A stretch of DNA of 64,000 bases from Diaporthe sp. PMI_573 (taxonomy: Eukaryota > Ascomycota > Sordariomycetes > Diaporthales > Diaporthaceae), in the NCBI GenBank assembly GCA_021399435.1, contig JAJTUP010000014.1, positions 558,001 through 622,000 of the forward strand, written 5' to 3'. The translations under genes were made by a program, and so were the position numbers. Shown in pieces: positions 13,648-26,447 of this stretch. How positions within the stretch are numbered: position 1 is the first letter of the stretch; each line of letters opens with the position of its first letter. The notes under the pieces are model-generated. The model saw nothing but the letters and a program-made list of their open reading frames with translations. It had not been told where the DNA came from and ran no database searches.

Positions 13648-16600
13648 GCTTGCCGGGACTTACATCTGGAAACCTGGCACAAGAGGATCTCCAGGCATAC
13701 AAATGAACAGCCATCAGCCGTTTATATTCCTTGGCCGTTGACTCCTAATTTCTAATTTGCGTGGCAAACCCAGATCACCGATCTTCTTGCAGGCTAGCGA
13801 GTCGCAGGCGTCCTCCGTTACTCACCAGGGCGTTATTCCTCTCGGCAACGGCGTTGTTGTTGAATTCGTGTTTGTGTCTGCGACAGGTCATTCGATGGTC
13901 AGCAATTGAGTAGGGGGCGTTGCATCTCTGCAACCATGTAAGAACAATAGAGGTCGGTTGTACTTGCCCCAGAGACGGAAGATGCCGCCCAGTCGGACCC
14001 TATCGGTGGCCTGGTGCGGACCTCTGGCTTCGTGGCGCCTATCCCTCTGGAGTCTGCTCGCCAACGGGCTCTGGACAATATTGGATCGACAGCCGGGAAC
14101 TGATTTTACAACCCTAGACCTCGACACGATTTTATTCTCAATGACTTGAAATTGCGGCAGGACGTTAACCGAAAACCTACCAAGTCATGATGTTGCAGTT
14201 CCAACCAGCGCCGATGGCGCTCGAGGTTGTGCGTCGCTGCTCGCCCGCATAGAATATCAGAGTTGTAAAGGTTATTGGAGCGTGGTCTTGACAGACCTAG
14301 ACCATGTGACCCTGCCCATGTCACCAGAGGCAGGCCTGCAGCGCAGTAGTGGCGTCCATCTGGAAGCCTCTGCCCGTCGAGACACTGGGCAGATGGCGAC
14401 TCCTGGAGCAGCCGCTCGAAGCCTCTGCACGAGTCTTATCTCTGCGCGCCGACGATTTAGGCGCTGCGGCCCTAGTCATTATCCGGAAGTGTTCGCCTCC
14501 ACTCGCATGCACAAGAGAAAAAAGATTATGCAGCAAGGTACCTCGCATGTACCGTACCACAGTTTCTCGCGACTTATCCTATCACACTGTCTCGGGGGAC
14601 GAGACCAAGTGGGCGAGGCAAGGTGCAGGCTGGCCTATTATGCCTTTTCTCCCGTTTTGCCGTCGCTGCATTTTGTTGCGCGTAATGTTCCGAAGCCCCA
14701 ATATAGTGAGTTCTGGCTCTCAGCCCGGCCCCGGTCGCGACTCTTGGAACCAAGTGGGTGAGTTTTGGCTGCAGCGATGATCTCTGGCTGCCCACCACCT
14801 CCAGGCGCAATGGAACCAAGCAGGTGCAATCCACAGGCGGGAGACCAGGGACGGGGAATGCGCAATGGCATATCCGTCATGGAATAATGTAGCAACGCGT
14901 TGAAGCGAACCTCCACTGTGGTAAGGATCAAAATCCACACAGGAAATTTGTCCGGGGTGCGCAGCGGCTCAGTCTATTCCGCGGCTCCTCCCCAATCCTT
15001 CCATCGGCCGGGCGACAAGCTACCTGCAACCATTGGAAAGTGTCATAGGTGCGTTGACGCTGTGCCATGCACAGCATGGCAGATCGCGTCATGTGTGAGC
15101 AGACTCAGGTCGTTTTGCCAACGGCTTGAAGTTGATTTTGATCGCCGAATATTCCCGTCACTCAAAGCTATGCCTGAGGTGCTTGTGCGGTGCCTCAGGA
15201 GATGAATGGGCTCACACCGACATGCAAGAGTCCAATTCCATCCATCTGAGGTCAATGGTACCGCAAGGAGAGAGGCATTCAGCCCTTGAGCCGAATAGCA
15301 TGGGGTTCGATGTGATACACCTGACGCCGACAGCCTTGCTGGACATAGCCTGTATCCCGGAGTACCCAGACGTATTTCCAATGCCAAAATGAAGTACTCA
15401 ACACACCTCACCCGCAGCAGGACTGAAGAGTCGTCCCGCATCGGCCGTCATGCTTCGTTCAAATTCGACTGGAGCATCTCCCACAAAGACATGGGCCATA
15501 ATGCTTGCATTCGTCTCATGTCACTAGCTTTTCCTTTCCTCTCCCGCACCAGACACCACTTCGAGCGTCCAGAGGAAGTCGCCCTTTTAGGAAGGCAACG
15601 CTGCCTGGACCTCGATCCCCGGACGCACCCATCTCCAGGCATACATCATAAGTGCATTAGCCAGAAGACGCAATGGAGATCTCTGCATGATCTACTGCAC
15701 TTCAATTTCTCAGCTTGCCCTAGAGACGGAGCAGCGCCATGACACGGGAACAGGTGGGACAGGATGGACGTGAAGGCCCCATTCACTCACCTGACGCGCT
15801 CGGTAGTCAGAGCTCCGTTCCGTCATGATCCGTCGTACATGTCATGACGACGTCCTTGTCGCTTCCGGGACCCTGGACCCCTGGCCGCCATTCAAATATG
15901 GCAATGTTGCTGCAACTCCGAACCCAGCGTCCCGTCGCTCCCAAGCGATCTCTTTCCGCCTCTGAAGCGCCTTTCGCCCAGCAGCTTCGGACGCTACGGC
16001 TCGAGAAAGCCTGCTTCGCCGGGAGGATCGTCTCCTTGCAGGATCGGGGGGCACCATGAGCCGAGATGAAACAACATCTCGACACATATGCAAGACCTGG
16101 CATGTAGCCTCGCGAGCTGCTGGTGTCGACTGGATTTCGCCTCGCTCCCTGATGTGTCGGGAAAATCAGAGGCTTGCACATGTCGCCACCGTCACGAGTA
16201 GCTGGTCCCTGCTTCCAAACCTGGGCTTCAAATTGGCTGATACCCCTACCATCGTCACAGATCGTACGATTGCCTGCCCTGGCAGGCACACTCGAAGACG
16301 GCTCTGACAAGGCTGGGCGTCCCGTGGCGCTGATAAAGTGCACTCAGCGACCGCAGTCAACCATCCCCCGGCCAAGGCGCTCAATTTAGGGAGCCGAATG
16401 CTCCTCATATTGTGGTTGCGGCATGTTACGAGCACGGCATGCTGCTGCCTCGTACACCAGCCTGGTCTATACGTGACGATAGGGCCGCAGCATGGGCCCG
16501 AACCAATTCTGGCGATCAATGGCCACGGCCAGACCTCGGAGCCACTCCCGGAGATTGTGATATCGCGGTCTCAACACATTCCAAAAGATTGACTGATCAT

Positions 16601-19600
16601 GTTCTCTTCGCGAGCCTGCACGGCGCGGCGGCCCCCCTTCGCTGCCTCCCCGACATGAGTCCGCCCAGTGCCATCCCACCAGTGCCATCCCAAGAGCCAT
16701 GAGGAAGAGGCGAAGAGTGGCCGGCCCGATTGACGAACCATTGGTTCTGTCAGGCTTCTGACAACGCGGCTGTCCACGCTTTGTTTGACGGTGGCAGAAA
16801 GGAAGTCCCTATGCCACCGTTCAACACAGCTGGCGGGCCCAGGCTTGTCCTGAGTTGAGGGGTTTCAGAGATATCTCCTCGCAGGCTCCTGAGGAGAAAG
16901 TGAGCGAGGATGCTTGCTGCCTTACTATAGGCATCAGTTGCCCACACCAACAGGTACTCTGGGGGAGTGGTCACTTCCTAGAGCTCCCGCACTCTCCCGC
17001 TGTCTTCGCAGGAGCCTCATGCTGGCTGTGCTTGTGCCCAACTACGACTTCGACAGGACTTTGGTGACAGGGAAAGGCTCCGTGGCTCAGCTGTTGAAAC
17101 GTTCTTTCCGCTGGCCAGGTATACATACAAGGACTACTTGCGTGGCCTTCTTCAGGGCGACGAGTGTCATCATTGAGGATATCGTCAGGCACTTGATCTT
17201 TCGAGGAAAAAAGGAGAGCTGGTGAGAGAGGTCCATGACAATGATGCGCACACGACATGCCGAGTACTCAACACAGGCAAACACTTGAGGTGCCCGTAGT
17301 GATACTCTGTTGGATTTGGACCCCCTTTCCCCCTTGAGGAGGCTGGCTGTCTGTCCATCTCATCCTGAACTCAGGGCAGTGTTGCTTCCTGGGCCACGTC
17401 TGGATCTTCGACGAGTGCCAGGGAGGCACGGAGACATCATGAACGCATCTTTCTCTTCGCAGCCTTGAGAATAATCGAACTGGCACAGACCCACCCACTC
17501 ACCGGCTGCTCCGATTTGAAGCCAGCCCTGTTGTTTCATCGAGGTGATATGCAATTGGGGCTCTATGGTTCGTGAAGCACCCGGCCACTCACAAAATTTT
17601 CAAGTGGGTGTTCCATTGTCACTCGACCCGTACATTCTCCTGAGAACTGGCATGGAAGGGATTTTTGCTGACAGACTTCGGTCAGGCTTTTCCCATTAAC
17701 GACCTACTCATGCGTCTCTTTGTGAGCAAGGATGCAGACCGCTCTTCCAGCCGGTCGTCGAGACTCGAGACCCTGTTCTTCAGAATGCTCTGGTATTTTG
17801 TTGAGGGAGAACTCCTGGCACGAGGCATCTACTGCCGCCATTTGGAGCAAACATACCTGCGAGGCTACCCGCGAACCGCGTCCTTTCGATACATCGATAC
17901 GTCAGTTCCAGCTCTGGCCAACTTGGGAACCCCCAGGTCAGAATCTTGGACCCAGCCGCTGGGTGATCAATGATCCCGAACCCAGCATTACGCCTGACTG
18001 ACGGGCCAACAAAGTCATAGATGAGGGGCAACCAGGATCACCGGGCGTGGATGAAACCGCGCGAGGCTGCACGCCTCACAGGTGACAAATGCTGGCAAAT
18101 CCTTATCCTATGAGGGGTACAAGGATGGGTGTCTACTACGTGCACACTTTGTATCCCGCAACAGCCGGGATATAGCTACTAGCGAGAGACGGCCATCGGG
18201 ACCAGGTTTCTGTTATAGCCCAGCATCACGTGCGACATCGCAAACCATAAGATGGCGCAAGTTATGGTCCGGTTCGAGCTGCCTGGTTTATGTTTTAAGT
18301 TGCGGGCTCGACGTGCGATGCTCTCGGGTATCTCTCACACGCCATCCATCACGCACACCCCCCACCCCTCGCCAACGCGCCAGGTGATCGTGTGTTTGAT
18401 TAGACTCCGAGGGAATGGGTGGTAGCCCAGAGAACCAACACGCAGGTCAGAGCCCGCCGCCCCCCCCCTCCCCCATTCCCCAAGACAGAGAGGTCAAACT
18501 CTGATCTCCAAAGAGGTCGAACCTCTTTGCCGCAGGTTACATCAGACTCTCCCACTAACAGGGCGATCCCGCCGGAGCCGCAAAGATAGCCCAGAGCCCG
18601 GGGACTCCGCTCCCGTTTTTCGATGCTACGTAGGCTACCAAGTGGGAGCTTGGGGGGAGGGAGTGCGCTGGCTGGTCGGTCGGGAGACATGGACGTTCCG
18701 AAGCGGTGGGGTGGCACATAGTGTTGTAGATTTCGATCGAGCGAGCGACCATTGCCGGGCAGCACCCTGCAGGGAACGTCCCGGCCTTCTTGCCGGCTGG
18801 TGTCCCATGTCTGTCCTTCCCGTCACACCCTCCAAGGGCGGGCGCCTCCTCGACACAGCTGGGTGATGAACTGAGATTACGCGGACAGGCGCTGACAGGA
18901 TGTGGCTTTGCGTCCGGGCGGTTGTTGCAGGTTGACTGGCGTGCCTCGCGGGGGGAGATGGGCAAGCTGGTCAATGTACACGGCATCAAATACTGTTGTA
19001 CTCACACGGTCGTGTCATCACAGCCAGCCATGGTACGTGATACTGCGGGCGATCTTGTGCTACCCTTGTGCCATGATACACGACACCGCGGTGTTTGCAG
19101 GGAGGGAGCAACACCGGGTTCTCCTGGGCGTACTGCGCCGGAGTGTGCCTACGAGGCCCCGGGGGGGCATTGGTTTGCGGGACGCGGGGAATGCAGTTGG
19201 AACTTGGGACGGTGATACGGTGCCACCACGGCGAGCTAACCCATGGGCGGTTGACCCTAACCCATTACGATGGCAGTGGCTTCACTTCTCTATGCCTGTG
19301 AAAAAGTCCCGGACAGAAGACGTGTAGAGGGCCTCGCCTTCAACCTGGAGGGCGAGTCCGACAGCGCGAGTATCCATAGGCAAAGGGGGCCGAGTCGTCC
19401 GTTTGAATTGCGGTCCTGGGCAGGTGATCACCACCAGCATGGAGACCCGAGTTTCTCTTGCGGCGGCCCCGGCAGATCCCATCATGTCGGATAAGGACAA
19501 CCGAGCAAACCTACCATCTTTGTGGCACGGCGGAGTGGGGAAGGGGGGCAGCCTGCTTGTATTGTGCAGGAAGGGAGCTCGTCGATTGTCACACCAAGAT

Positions 19601-22299
19601 CCGGGCCGATTCACAAGCGCGAAAAGCCTAACACGTTTCGCGAACTTCTTGCCTTTTGTTTTCTTTGTTTTGCCCTTGAAGAGGAGGGGTGGGCAGACCA
19701 ACCGGGCGGCGGGGCGGGGGGTGGATTGGGGGAATCACACCAGGTCGGACCCAGCTCAGTTGCCTCACCGGAGCCCTGAGTGGCCGGCAACGTTACCGTG
19801 GCAGCTATCACAAGCCAGCGGCGGTAGGGCTTGGGAGGGGGGCAATTGGTGACAGAACACGCGGCCCAGCGCCACGGCGTGGCTGTCCCTTGTCCTTCCT
19901 TCTCTGCCCCGCGTTCGCCTAGACTATTGTGTGTGCAGGCCGAGCAACGGGCTGCCTCGCACACGTAGCTGGGCGTTGCACAGGGTTCGTCACACGGGTA
20001 TCGTAACAAACAGGAAAACAAACAAACCGGCCGAGCAATGATGTATGTAGGCCGAGCAGGCGGCCGAGCAACCAAGCAGCCAGCCAGCAGCACAAGGCAG
20101 GGCAGGGCAGGGCAGGGCAGGGCTTGACAGGGCACAGGTCTGACGTGATGGCCGCTGGTGAGGGGAATTTGTCGCGAATACATTGGCACGATCCGTCCAG
20201 CCGGCAAGAGGGGCCGGAAGAACCGCACCACTTGGGGCAGAGAAGAGGTGGGACATGGGCAGGAAAGGTTCCGAGGCTGTGTTTCTCTTTTTGCAGTGTA
20301 GAACTGACTAGAGCAATGTGGCCCGGGCGGGCAGCCGGCGACAAGTCTCTGCGACTGCGAAAAATAAGTGACCCATGATGCTAACTGGTGAGCCAGACAG
20401 AGGCAGAGTGGACAAAAAGAGTTAGTGTAGAGAGAGGGAAAAGAGGGCCCGGCGCCGAGGATAGGGCGACCGAACCCACCAGTGAGCAGAGGCTGAGAGA
20501 GAGCCGGCGGTCCGGGGCCATGATAGGGCCGGGGCAGGGCATGGGCAATGACATGTGCAGGCATCGTGATGATGAAGAGGTGATAAGATCTACTATAGTT
20601 ACGTGTAGACAGAGTGCCAGGAAGACATCATAGTAGACCAATTACCAAGTTTAGGGCTCCACCCGTTCGGGTCTCGAGGCCGAAGTCAAGCGGCTCAGAC
20701 GGCAGCGAGATTGGAGGTGGCAAGAGCTTCTTTCAGCTGAGTCGGTTTGGTGTGCTGCAGGCTGAGCGAGATCCCGAGGTCTTGGTAGCGATTGTCATCG
20801 AGGTTCCATCCCGCCGGTGGACTGACAAAGCCTCGGATTTCCGCGAGATAGAGGGAGAGAGGGAGACAGAGACAGAGAGAGAGGCATTTTTTTACCCAGT
20901 CCTCGCTAGTGCTTGGCTTCCCCAGAGTTCCAGTTGGCCCCAGTCCAAGCCAGCCAGTCCCAGCCCGCCGTGCTGGTGGGTGCTGTCCGGGATGGCTCGA
21001 TGGGAAGGGAATGGCGCCGGCCCACTCGGGCCCCCGAGGCTTTGAGGCGGACGCACTGTCAGTTCGTAAGTTCGTTAGTCAGTTCGATCAGTCAGCCAGA
21101 ACAAATGGGCCGACGGGCGGGCTGGCTTTCTGAGACTCGAGCTCACTTGACAGAGAGCCTTTTTGACAAGAGGACAAGAGGAAGCTAGCGCAGGTGAGAC
21201 GTAGACGAGCGAGCGAGGATAGAGGACGAGGGATTGTGAGTGGCCTGCCCCTCCAATCAATCCACTTTCCGTCCTCCCCCACGCATTGGCTCTTAATTCC
21301 CATCTATTCCCACCTCGCCAGGCGGTCAAGAGACCGCCTGTCTGGCCCTGTGTGCAGCTTCTGGCCCTGTGTGGCCAAGTGGATTTCGAAGGGGAGAGAG
21401 AGGAGAGGGGGGCTGTGGGATGGGTTTGAAAAGGAAAAAAGAAGTGGGCTCCCCATGTCGATTCTGCTAAACTCCGGCCCAGAAGAGCAGGCCCAGGTGC
21501 GGAATTGAGGCTGATGATTGATGGGCTCGCCGGGCTGCCGGGCGAGGGACGACGAGGATTTGCAACACCGCCTTTCGAGAAGGGCTGGAGAAGGCTTCTC
21601 TGATCTGCAGGACTCAGGGGGGAGAGGAAACTACTTTGGCCAGGGCTGCACATCAGGGGAAAAGAGATACCGCAGATGGCCATGAGGGACGTGGGGACGC
21701 GATCAATTGAGGAGGAGTCGATGGGGAGGAGCCTGCCTCGTCTCGCTTGAGGGCTCGCCTATGCTTCCCCGGGCCTTCTCTGGATGCTTCGAGATGTGGT
21801 ACTGGGGGCGGTGGTGCGTTGTTTTGAGGCTTTATTTTGGGTCGGTGGTGATGATGTGGATGGTGATGATATGCTATACTAATGGACTATTGTATTATGT
21901 ACTGTGCTAGGGCTTGTGCTAGTCCAGCCTGGGCCCTCAGCTGGCCTGGTGTTGCTGTTGCTGTTGCTGGTGCTGGTGCTGATGCTGGTTCTGGGGCCAC
22001 TGAGGCTTCTCGCTCTGCTGCGGTACGGTGCGGTGCGAGTGCGAGGTGATTGATGTTAGTGTGGTATGCTTGTGCTGTGCCTCATGCTAGATCCTCCGAC
22101 ACACCGACTAGCATGCGACTCGGTGCGGGCAGACCGGGGAAGAGCCAGACGCAGGGTTTAGTGCGGTTCTAACTGTGTCTGTAGGTACGTACCGTACCAC
22201 CAGGGACACAGGGACACAGCCAGACGGAACAGAACAGAACAGACAGACACGGACTGGCTAGGCCGGAGACAGCAGCATTTCTCATTCCTGACATCAAGA
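13648..22299. other. Gene-free stretch, continued
   Basis: Nothing here can be supported as a gene. The longest frames (a 317-codon minus frame near 19611-20564 and several plus frames at 18.6-19.9 kb and 20.6-21.5 kb) are low-complexity Pro/Ser/Arg/Gly-rich readings of GC-rich DNA and overlap frames of similar length on the other strand. A GGCAG tandem repeat occupies 20096-20123. GCTGTT/GCTGGT repeats lie near 21951-21990. Base composition is close to that of the neighbouring genes and does not look RIP-mutated. Confidence 0.5.
20096..20123. repeat. GGCAG pentanucleotide tandem repeat
   Basis: Five full GGCAG units followed by a partial GGC. A short minisatellite in the gene-free region. 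Confidence 0.9.
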
Positions 22300-23084
22300 C
22301 TATTATCCGTCTCTCTCTTGTCCATCAATCTACCCATCTAAGCCATCTACCCATACCCATACAAATCCTATACCAAGCCAACCCATGCACCGCATCCTTC
22401 CCACATGCACCCCTCCTTCCCGCGTCCTATCTATTCTTACATACATACATCTATCGACCTTTGCCTGCCTTGTCTAACCCGCTCAGACTACCACTTGCTT
22501 CTCTGCTCTCTCCCCGCCCTTGCTTACTTACCCTCTTGGCTGCTCGCCTGGCTGCTCGCCTGGGAATACCTGCTACTTCCTCCTCTTGCACATTCCACAA
22601 ACCAGCCGTGCTTGATTGATTGATTGATCGGTTGACTGGTTGACTGGGTCGACTGGTCCAAGTTGCTGGTTCGACCCGAGTAGGAGGCACATGACGTGTA
22701 AATTGCCGCTCATTTCACGTCCCATCTAATCAAATCAACGCCGTGACGAGACAACCCAGCGACGCTCCAAGTGCCGGCCAACAATCTCTCTCATTATGCC
22801 CCATTCCAGCCTCGCCATCCTCCTCTGACATACCTCCTGGCTGGCGGGTGCTACCGCCCACGAACCACGCCGCCCTCGCCCTTGGCCCTCGTCCTCGCCC
22901 TCACCTTCCACCCAACTCCTCCTCTTCGTGGCCTGGGCTCTCGACCATCATCCATCTGGTCTGCCTCTCGCATCCGTGTCTGTGCCGCCCGTCTGTCCTG
23001 TCTGTGTGACTGTCCTGTCCTAGCATATCTCATCCTGTGCAGGCTGGGGTTGTGACCGGGGCATTGATAACGACATTGGCACCC
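22300..23084 (+). promoter_or_regulatory. Pyrimidine-rich promoter/5' leader of the serine-rich gene
   Basis: The plus strand becomes strongly C/T-rich here, with TCTCTC, CCATC and CCCATAC runs, as is common around transcription starts of filamentous fungi. No other gene lies between this block and the coding start at 23085. An upstream intron is possible: a TGTGCAG acceptor-like site lies at 23036-23042. Limits are approximate. Confidence 0.45.
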
Positions 23085-24554
23085 ATGGTCCAGGCAATAA
23101 CAGCCAATATGGCGCCCCTTGCCGGAGTGCCAGGTTCTTACCACCACTCCTCCAACAAGATTACGAAAGCACGATCCAAGATGGTCAAGCCCATGTTGAA
23201 GAAAGTCGTCGTCTCCTCGCCCAAGAACTCGCTCGACCTGGATAGGGGCTGGGATGACCACATCAGCGTCTACGATCCGCCCGCTCGCACGAGCATGTCG
23301 AGGTCCGTTCGGGACGCCGGCCTGCCTGGCTCAACATGGGAGCCCTCGACCTTTACTAGCAACGGCCCAACATCAGGGCCCGGCTCGGCCTGTCCGTCCT
23401 CGGGCACAGCAACGCCTGTCGCCGGGCTCGAGGTCAGGAGGAAGCAGCACACCCGCACCACCTCGGGCACCAGCATAGGCACAAACGGGAGCGGCCACCG
23501 GCACGGCGGGGCCTTCGTTCACCCCTTCCAGCAGTACCAGACCCCGCGCACAAACACCCCGCCGCTGACCTACGCCAACTCGTTCACCTCGTTCGAGCGC
23601 GACACCACCCCCAGGGACTACTCGCCCACCATCATCACCGAGAACGACGACGACGACCTGGACGTCGCCGGCTCCACCCCCCTCTCCACCTCCCTGTCGT
23701 CCCACCTGCACCGGCCCCAGCCCAGCAACAGCCACTCCACCACCAGCCTGAGGCGGCCCTCGCTCGCCAGCCAGCGCACGCCCTCCCTGACAGACTTCAA
23801 CAGCAACGTCAACAGCAACCCACCCCTGCGCGTCAACACGACCCCCTTCTCGCGCTCCCACCCCAACGCCTCCTCCCGGCTCGCCCATGGATCTCTCACC
23901 ACCTCGTACTCGCACTCTGACCTACAAATCAACGGCGCCAGCCCCACCCCCACCGACTCGCCGCGCCCTTCCCTGACGCTGGGGAGCCCCAGCACCTCCA
24001 ATGCGCCCATGTCGCCCCTGCGCACCAGCCTCGAGGGCGCCTTCCGCATCCGGTCCCGCAGCGAGGTCGACACCAGCGTCAACCGCGAGGACATCCGGGA
24101 GGCACGGCGCAAGTTCGAGGAGAAAGAGAGGCTGAAGCAGGAGAAATACGAGTCTGAGCGGCGCAAGAAGACGGAGCGCAAGGACAGCAAGATGGAGAAG
24201 GCCATTTCACGAAGGGCCACGGGCGGCAGCGACATGGCCAGCATCGGGAGGCCGTCCTTCTCGCGGAAGAGGACACCTCCCCTAAGCCCCTCCATCAGCA
24301 GCCGTCACACCCCCACCCGGCCTGCGGAATCACCCAGGCAGGAGACCATCAACGAGAAGGTTCAGAGGCCCGGGTCGGCGCTCATCGGCAGCAATTACGA
24401 GGGCACCGAGGACGGCACGACGGGGCCGGACATCAACGACGTCCGGTTCGGAACGCCAAAACGCGCTCACACGGCCAAGAGGAGGACGCAGAGCTACTGG
24501 ACTTCATTCATGCTATGGCTTCGGACCCGGCTGTTGAAGCTGGGTAGGCGATAG
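23085..24554 (+). CDS. Serine-rich, largely disordered conserved fungal protein
   Basis: The single-exon reading frame gives 489 residues from the ATG at 23085; a second in-frame ATG at 23109 has an A at -3 and could be the real start. I know no enzymatic domain in it. An N-terminal basic block (ARSKMVKPMLKK) is followed by NSLDLDRGW. A long Ser/Thr/Pro-rich disordered section spans about residues 60-330. A charged segment then looks like a helical or coiled-coil stretch (NREDIREARRKFEEKERLKQ onward). The C-terminus is short, basic and aromatic (WTSFMLWLRTRLLKLGRR) and could be an amphipathic membrane-binding helix. The basic block and the tail look like conserved anchors separated by fast-evolving linker, as in other Pezizomycotina proteins of this type. 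Many SP and TP sites suggest phosphorylation. The function is unknown. Confidence 0.75.
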   Translation: MVQAITANMAPLAGVPGSYHHSSNKITKARSKMVKPMLKKVVVSSPKNSLDLDRGWDDHISVYDPPARTSMSRSVRDAGLPGSTWEPSTFTSNGPTSGPGSACPSSGTATPVAGLEVRRKQHTRTTSGTSIGTNGSGHRHGGAFVHPFQQYQTPRTNTPPLTYANSFTSFERDTTPRDYSPTIITENDDDDLDVAGSTPLSTSLSSHLHRPQPSNSHSTTSLRRPSLASQRTPSLTDFNSNVNSNPPLRVNTTPFSRSHPNASSRLAHGSLTTSYSHSDLQINGASPTPTDSPRPSLTLGSPSTSNAPMSPLRTSLEGAFRIRSRSEVDTSVNREDIREARRKFEEKERLKQEKYESERRKKTERKDSKMEKAISRRATGGSDMASIGRPSFSRKRTPPLSPSISSRHTPTRPAESPRQETINEKVQRPGSALIGSNYEGTEDGTTGPDINDVRFGTPKRAHTAKRRTQSYWTSFMLWLRTRLLKLGRR

Positions 24555-26447
24555 CCATGGCAGGGACAGCCAGCGACTACCGGCTGGAGTCGTCAAAATA
24601 AACATTGCATGGCTCGAAGACCATTCTACCACCACATTGGCATCACCGCCATCGCCAATCCTCACAGGGGCGGCCTGCCACACCAACAACCATATCGACA
24701 CCATTATAGCAGGGCAGTCCAGCCAGTGCTAAGAAGCTCTCACCACAGTACACAACATGAAATTACCAAACGTTACACGAGACCTAGCGTTCTTTGCATT
24801 GCGACCGTTTTGACAGCATTCATCCGTCACTCATCATCACCTTGGTGGATTTCAAGCTCGGCTTACTCGCAAGGCGTTTGGCGACATACCCGGAGTCTTT
24901 TTTCTATCCGAGGGAAATTCGCGACCAATCATTTATCACAACTTTGTTTTTGCGTGCATGCTTTTCGAAGCTGGCCCGGCCCTCACGGGTGGAAAAAGCT
25001 GGAGAGACGGGGGGTTTCGAGGGGGGTTCAAGAAGAAGGGCAGGGGCCATGGAACGAACCGACGGTAGTCCGGGGCAACAATACACAATCCAGCACGCGC
25101 GGCTGAGGGGCGCAATCCTCGACTTGACTGCGCGGGGCGGAGAGGGGCATCATTGGGAAAGCGGGGAGGGAAAGAGGCGTTTTGTGGCTTGGTCATTTCC
25201 ACCGTCATAAGTGTGCGAGGAAGGCAGCTCTTTTTTTGCGTGTGCATCGGGCCCATCCCACTCAATTGATGACGGTTGAGGCAGGAGTAGAATCTGGGGG
25301 TTTCGGTCAAGGGAACATCACACTTTTTCCGGCATCTTTTTTGCGCTGGGTTGTTTGTTTACATGTTTGCAAAAAAAAAAAAAAAAGGACGAGTCCGTCC
25401 TCATCGCCTGCGCAACGGCCGGAATTATAGATATGGGGGCAAGAGACGGCCTTCGCTTGAATGGCGGGCCAGAGGCAAGAATCGATTCTTTGCACAACTC
25501 TTCCAGTATGCTGTCGTCCTGTGGTGAAGATGATGCTTGTGAATTGTTTAGGGTAAGTGTACACAGCTTCTCGCAGTCACTTGCACGAGTGACATAGCCA
25601 TCTGCTCGGGACCTGTGCAAATGTAAAAGGCATATCAGGCATGTTCTGCAGGCTCCATGGACTTCGGTTCTCAGTGACAATAAGAGTCTCAATCGGGGAA
25701 GAGAAAAGAGGTTTGCATGTGAGATCATCTCATGATACCACGTCAAGGAAACAACGACCATCGCCCAATGCACCCCACAGTTCCCTGCAGGGGCGATCGT
25801 CCAATGTGCCTGGGCCGAGGCAGCGTCTGTCATGCGCGGGGTGGGCGGATTGTGGCACTCAGGTAGCCCAAGCAGAAGCTGAAAACTACGCTACGATACG
25901 GAGGGGTAGTGATGCTAGTAGAACTGCAGTAATTGTGTTCAAAATTACGCAAGATTACTGGCCGCGCTCTGGTAAAGTACACGCGCCATACACCGGCCCG
26001 ACCTAGCTGATCAGGCTGCTGGCCCGCTTGCGGTAGCTTCGCTCGTCGACCCGAAACGAAATAGAGTGCGAGTGAGACCGGCCTGGAGCGTTCGTGCGCG
26101 CGGCTGTTGATGAACCTTCAAAATTCCCCTCTTCCCTACGCATCAATTGGTTCGACTGAAGTCGTGTGTGAGACTCATAACTTCACCGGACGACCTCACC
26201 TCAAGAAACGAGAGCCGATTCTACGAGGCGGACCCAGAATTCGCTTGCTGAGTTAGCAGGCGAGCCAGGCACTGAGCTGCGCAGGCCTTCCCTTTGACAT
26301 CAGACGGTTCAGCAAGACATCTGGTTCCTTTTCCACTTCCTTCTGAACCCAATTAATTGATCGCGTGCCCCCTCCACCCCTCACTTTATTCCATTTATTT
26401 ATTCTCAATTTGTAATACTTGTACATACCCTTAAACAGCCGGCCAAG
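24555..26447. other. Intergenic region before the amidase gene
   Basis: No gene supported. It contains the 3' end of the serine-rich gene, a run of A residues at about 25371-25386 and, toward its right end, a short C/T-rich and AT-rich block (26330-26445) that is the likely amidase promoter and leader. Confidence 0.55.

Noticed and set aside
17665..17973. Frame containing LTDFGQAF, resembling a kinase DFG motif
   Set aside because: No glycine loop, catalytic loop or APE motif is found in any frame nearby, so the short match is most likely chance.
19611..20564. 317-codon minus-strand open frame
   Set aside because: The product is Pro/Ser/Cys/Leu-rich low complexity with tandem ALPCPALPC-type peptides caused by the GGCAG repeat, and plus-strand frames of similar quality overlap it.
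22660..22690. A GGTTCGACCC stretch resembling a tRNA B box
   Set aside because: The flanking bases do not form a T arm or acceptor stem and no A box lies upstream.
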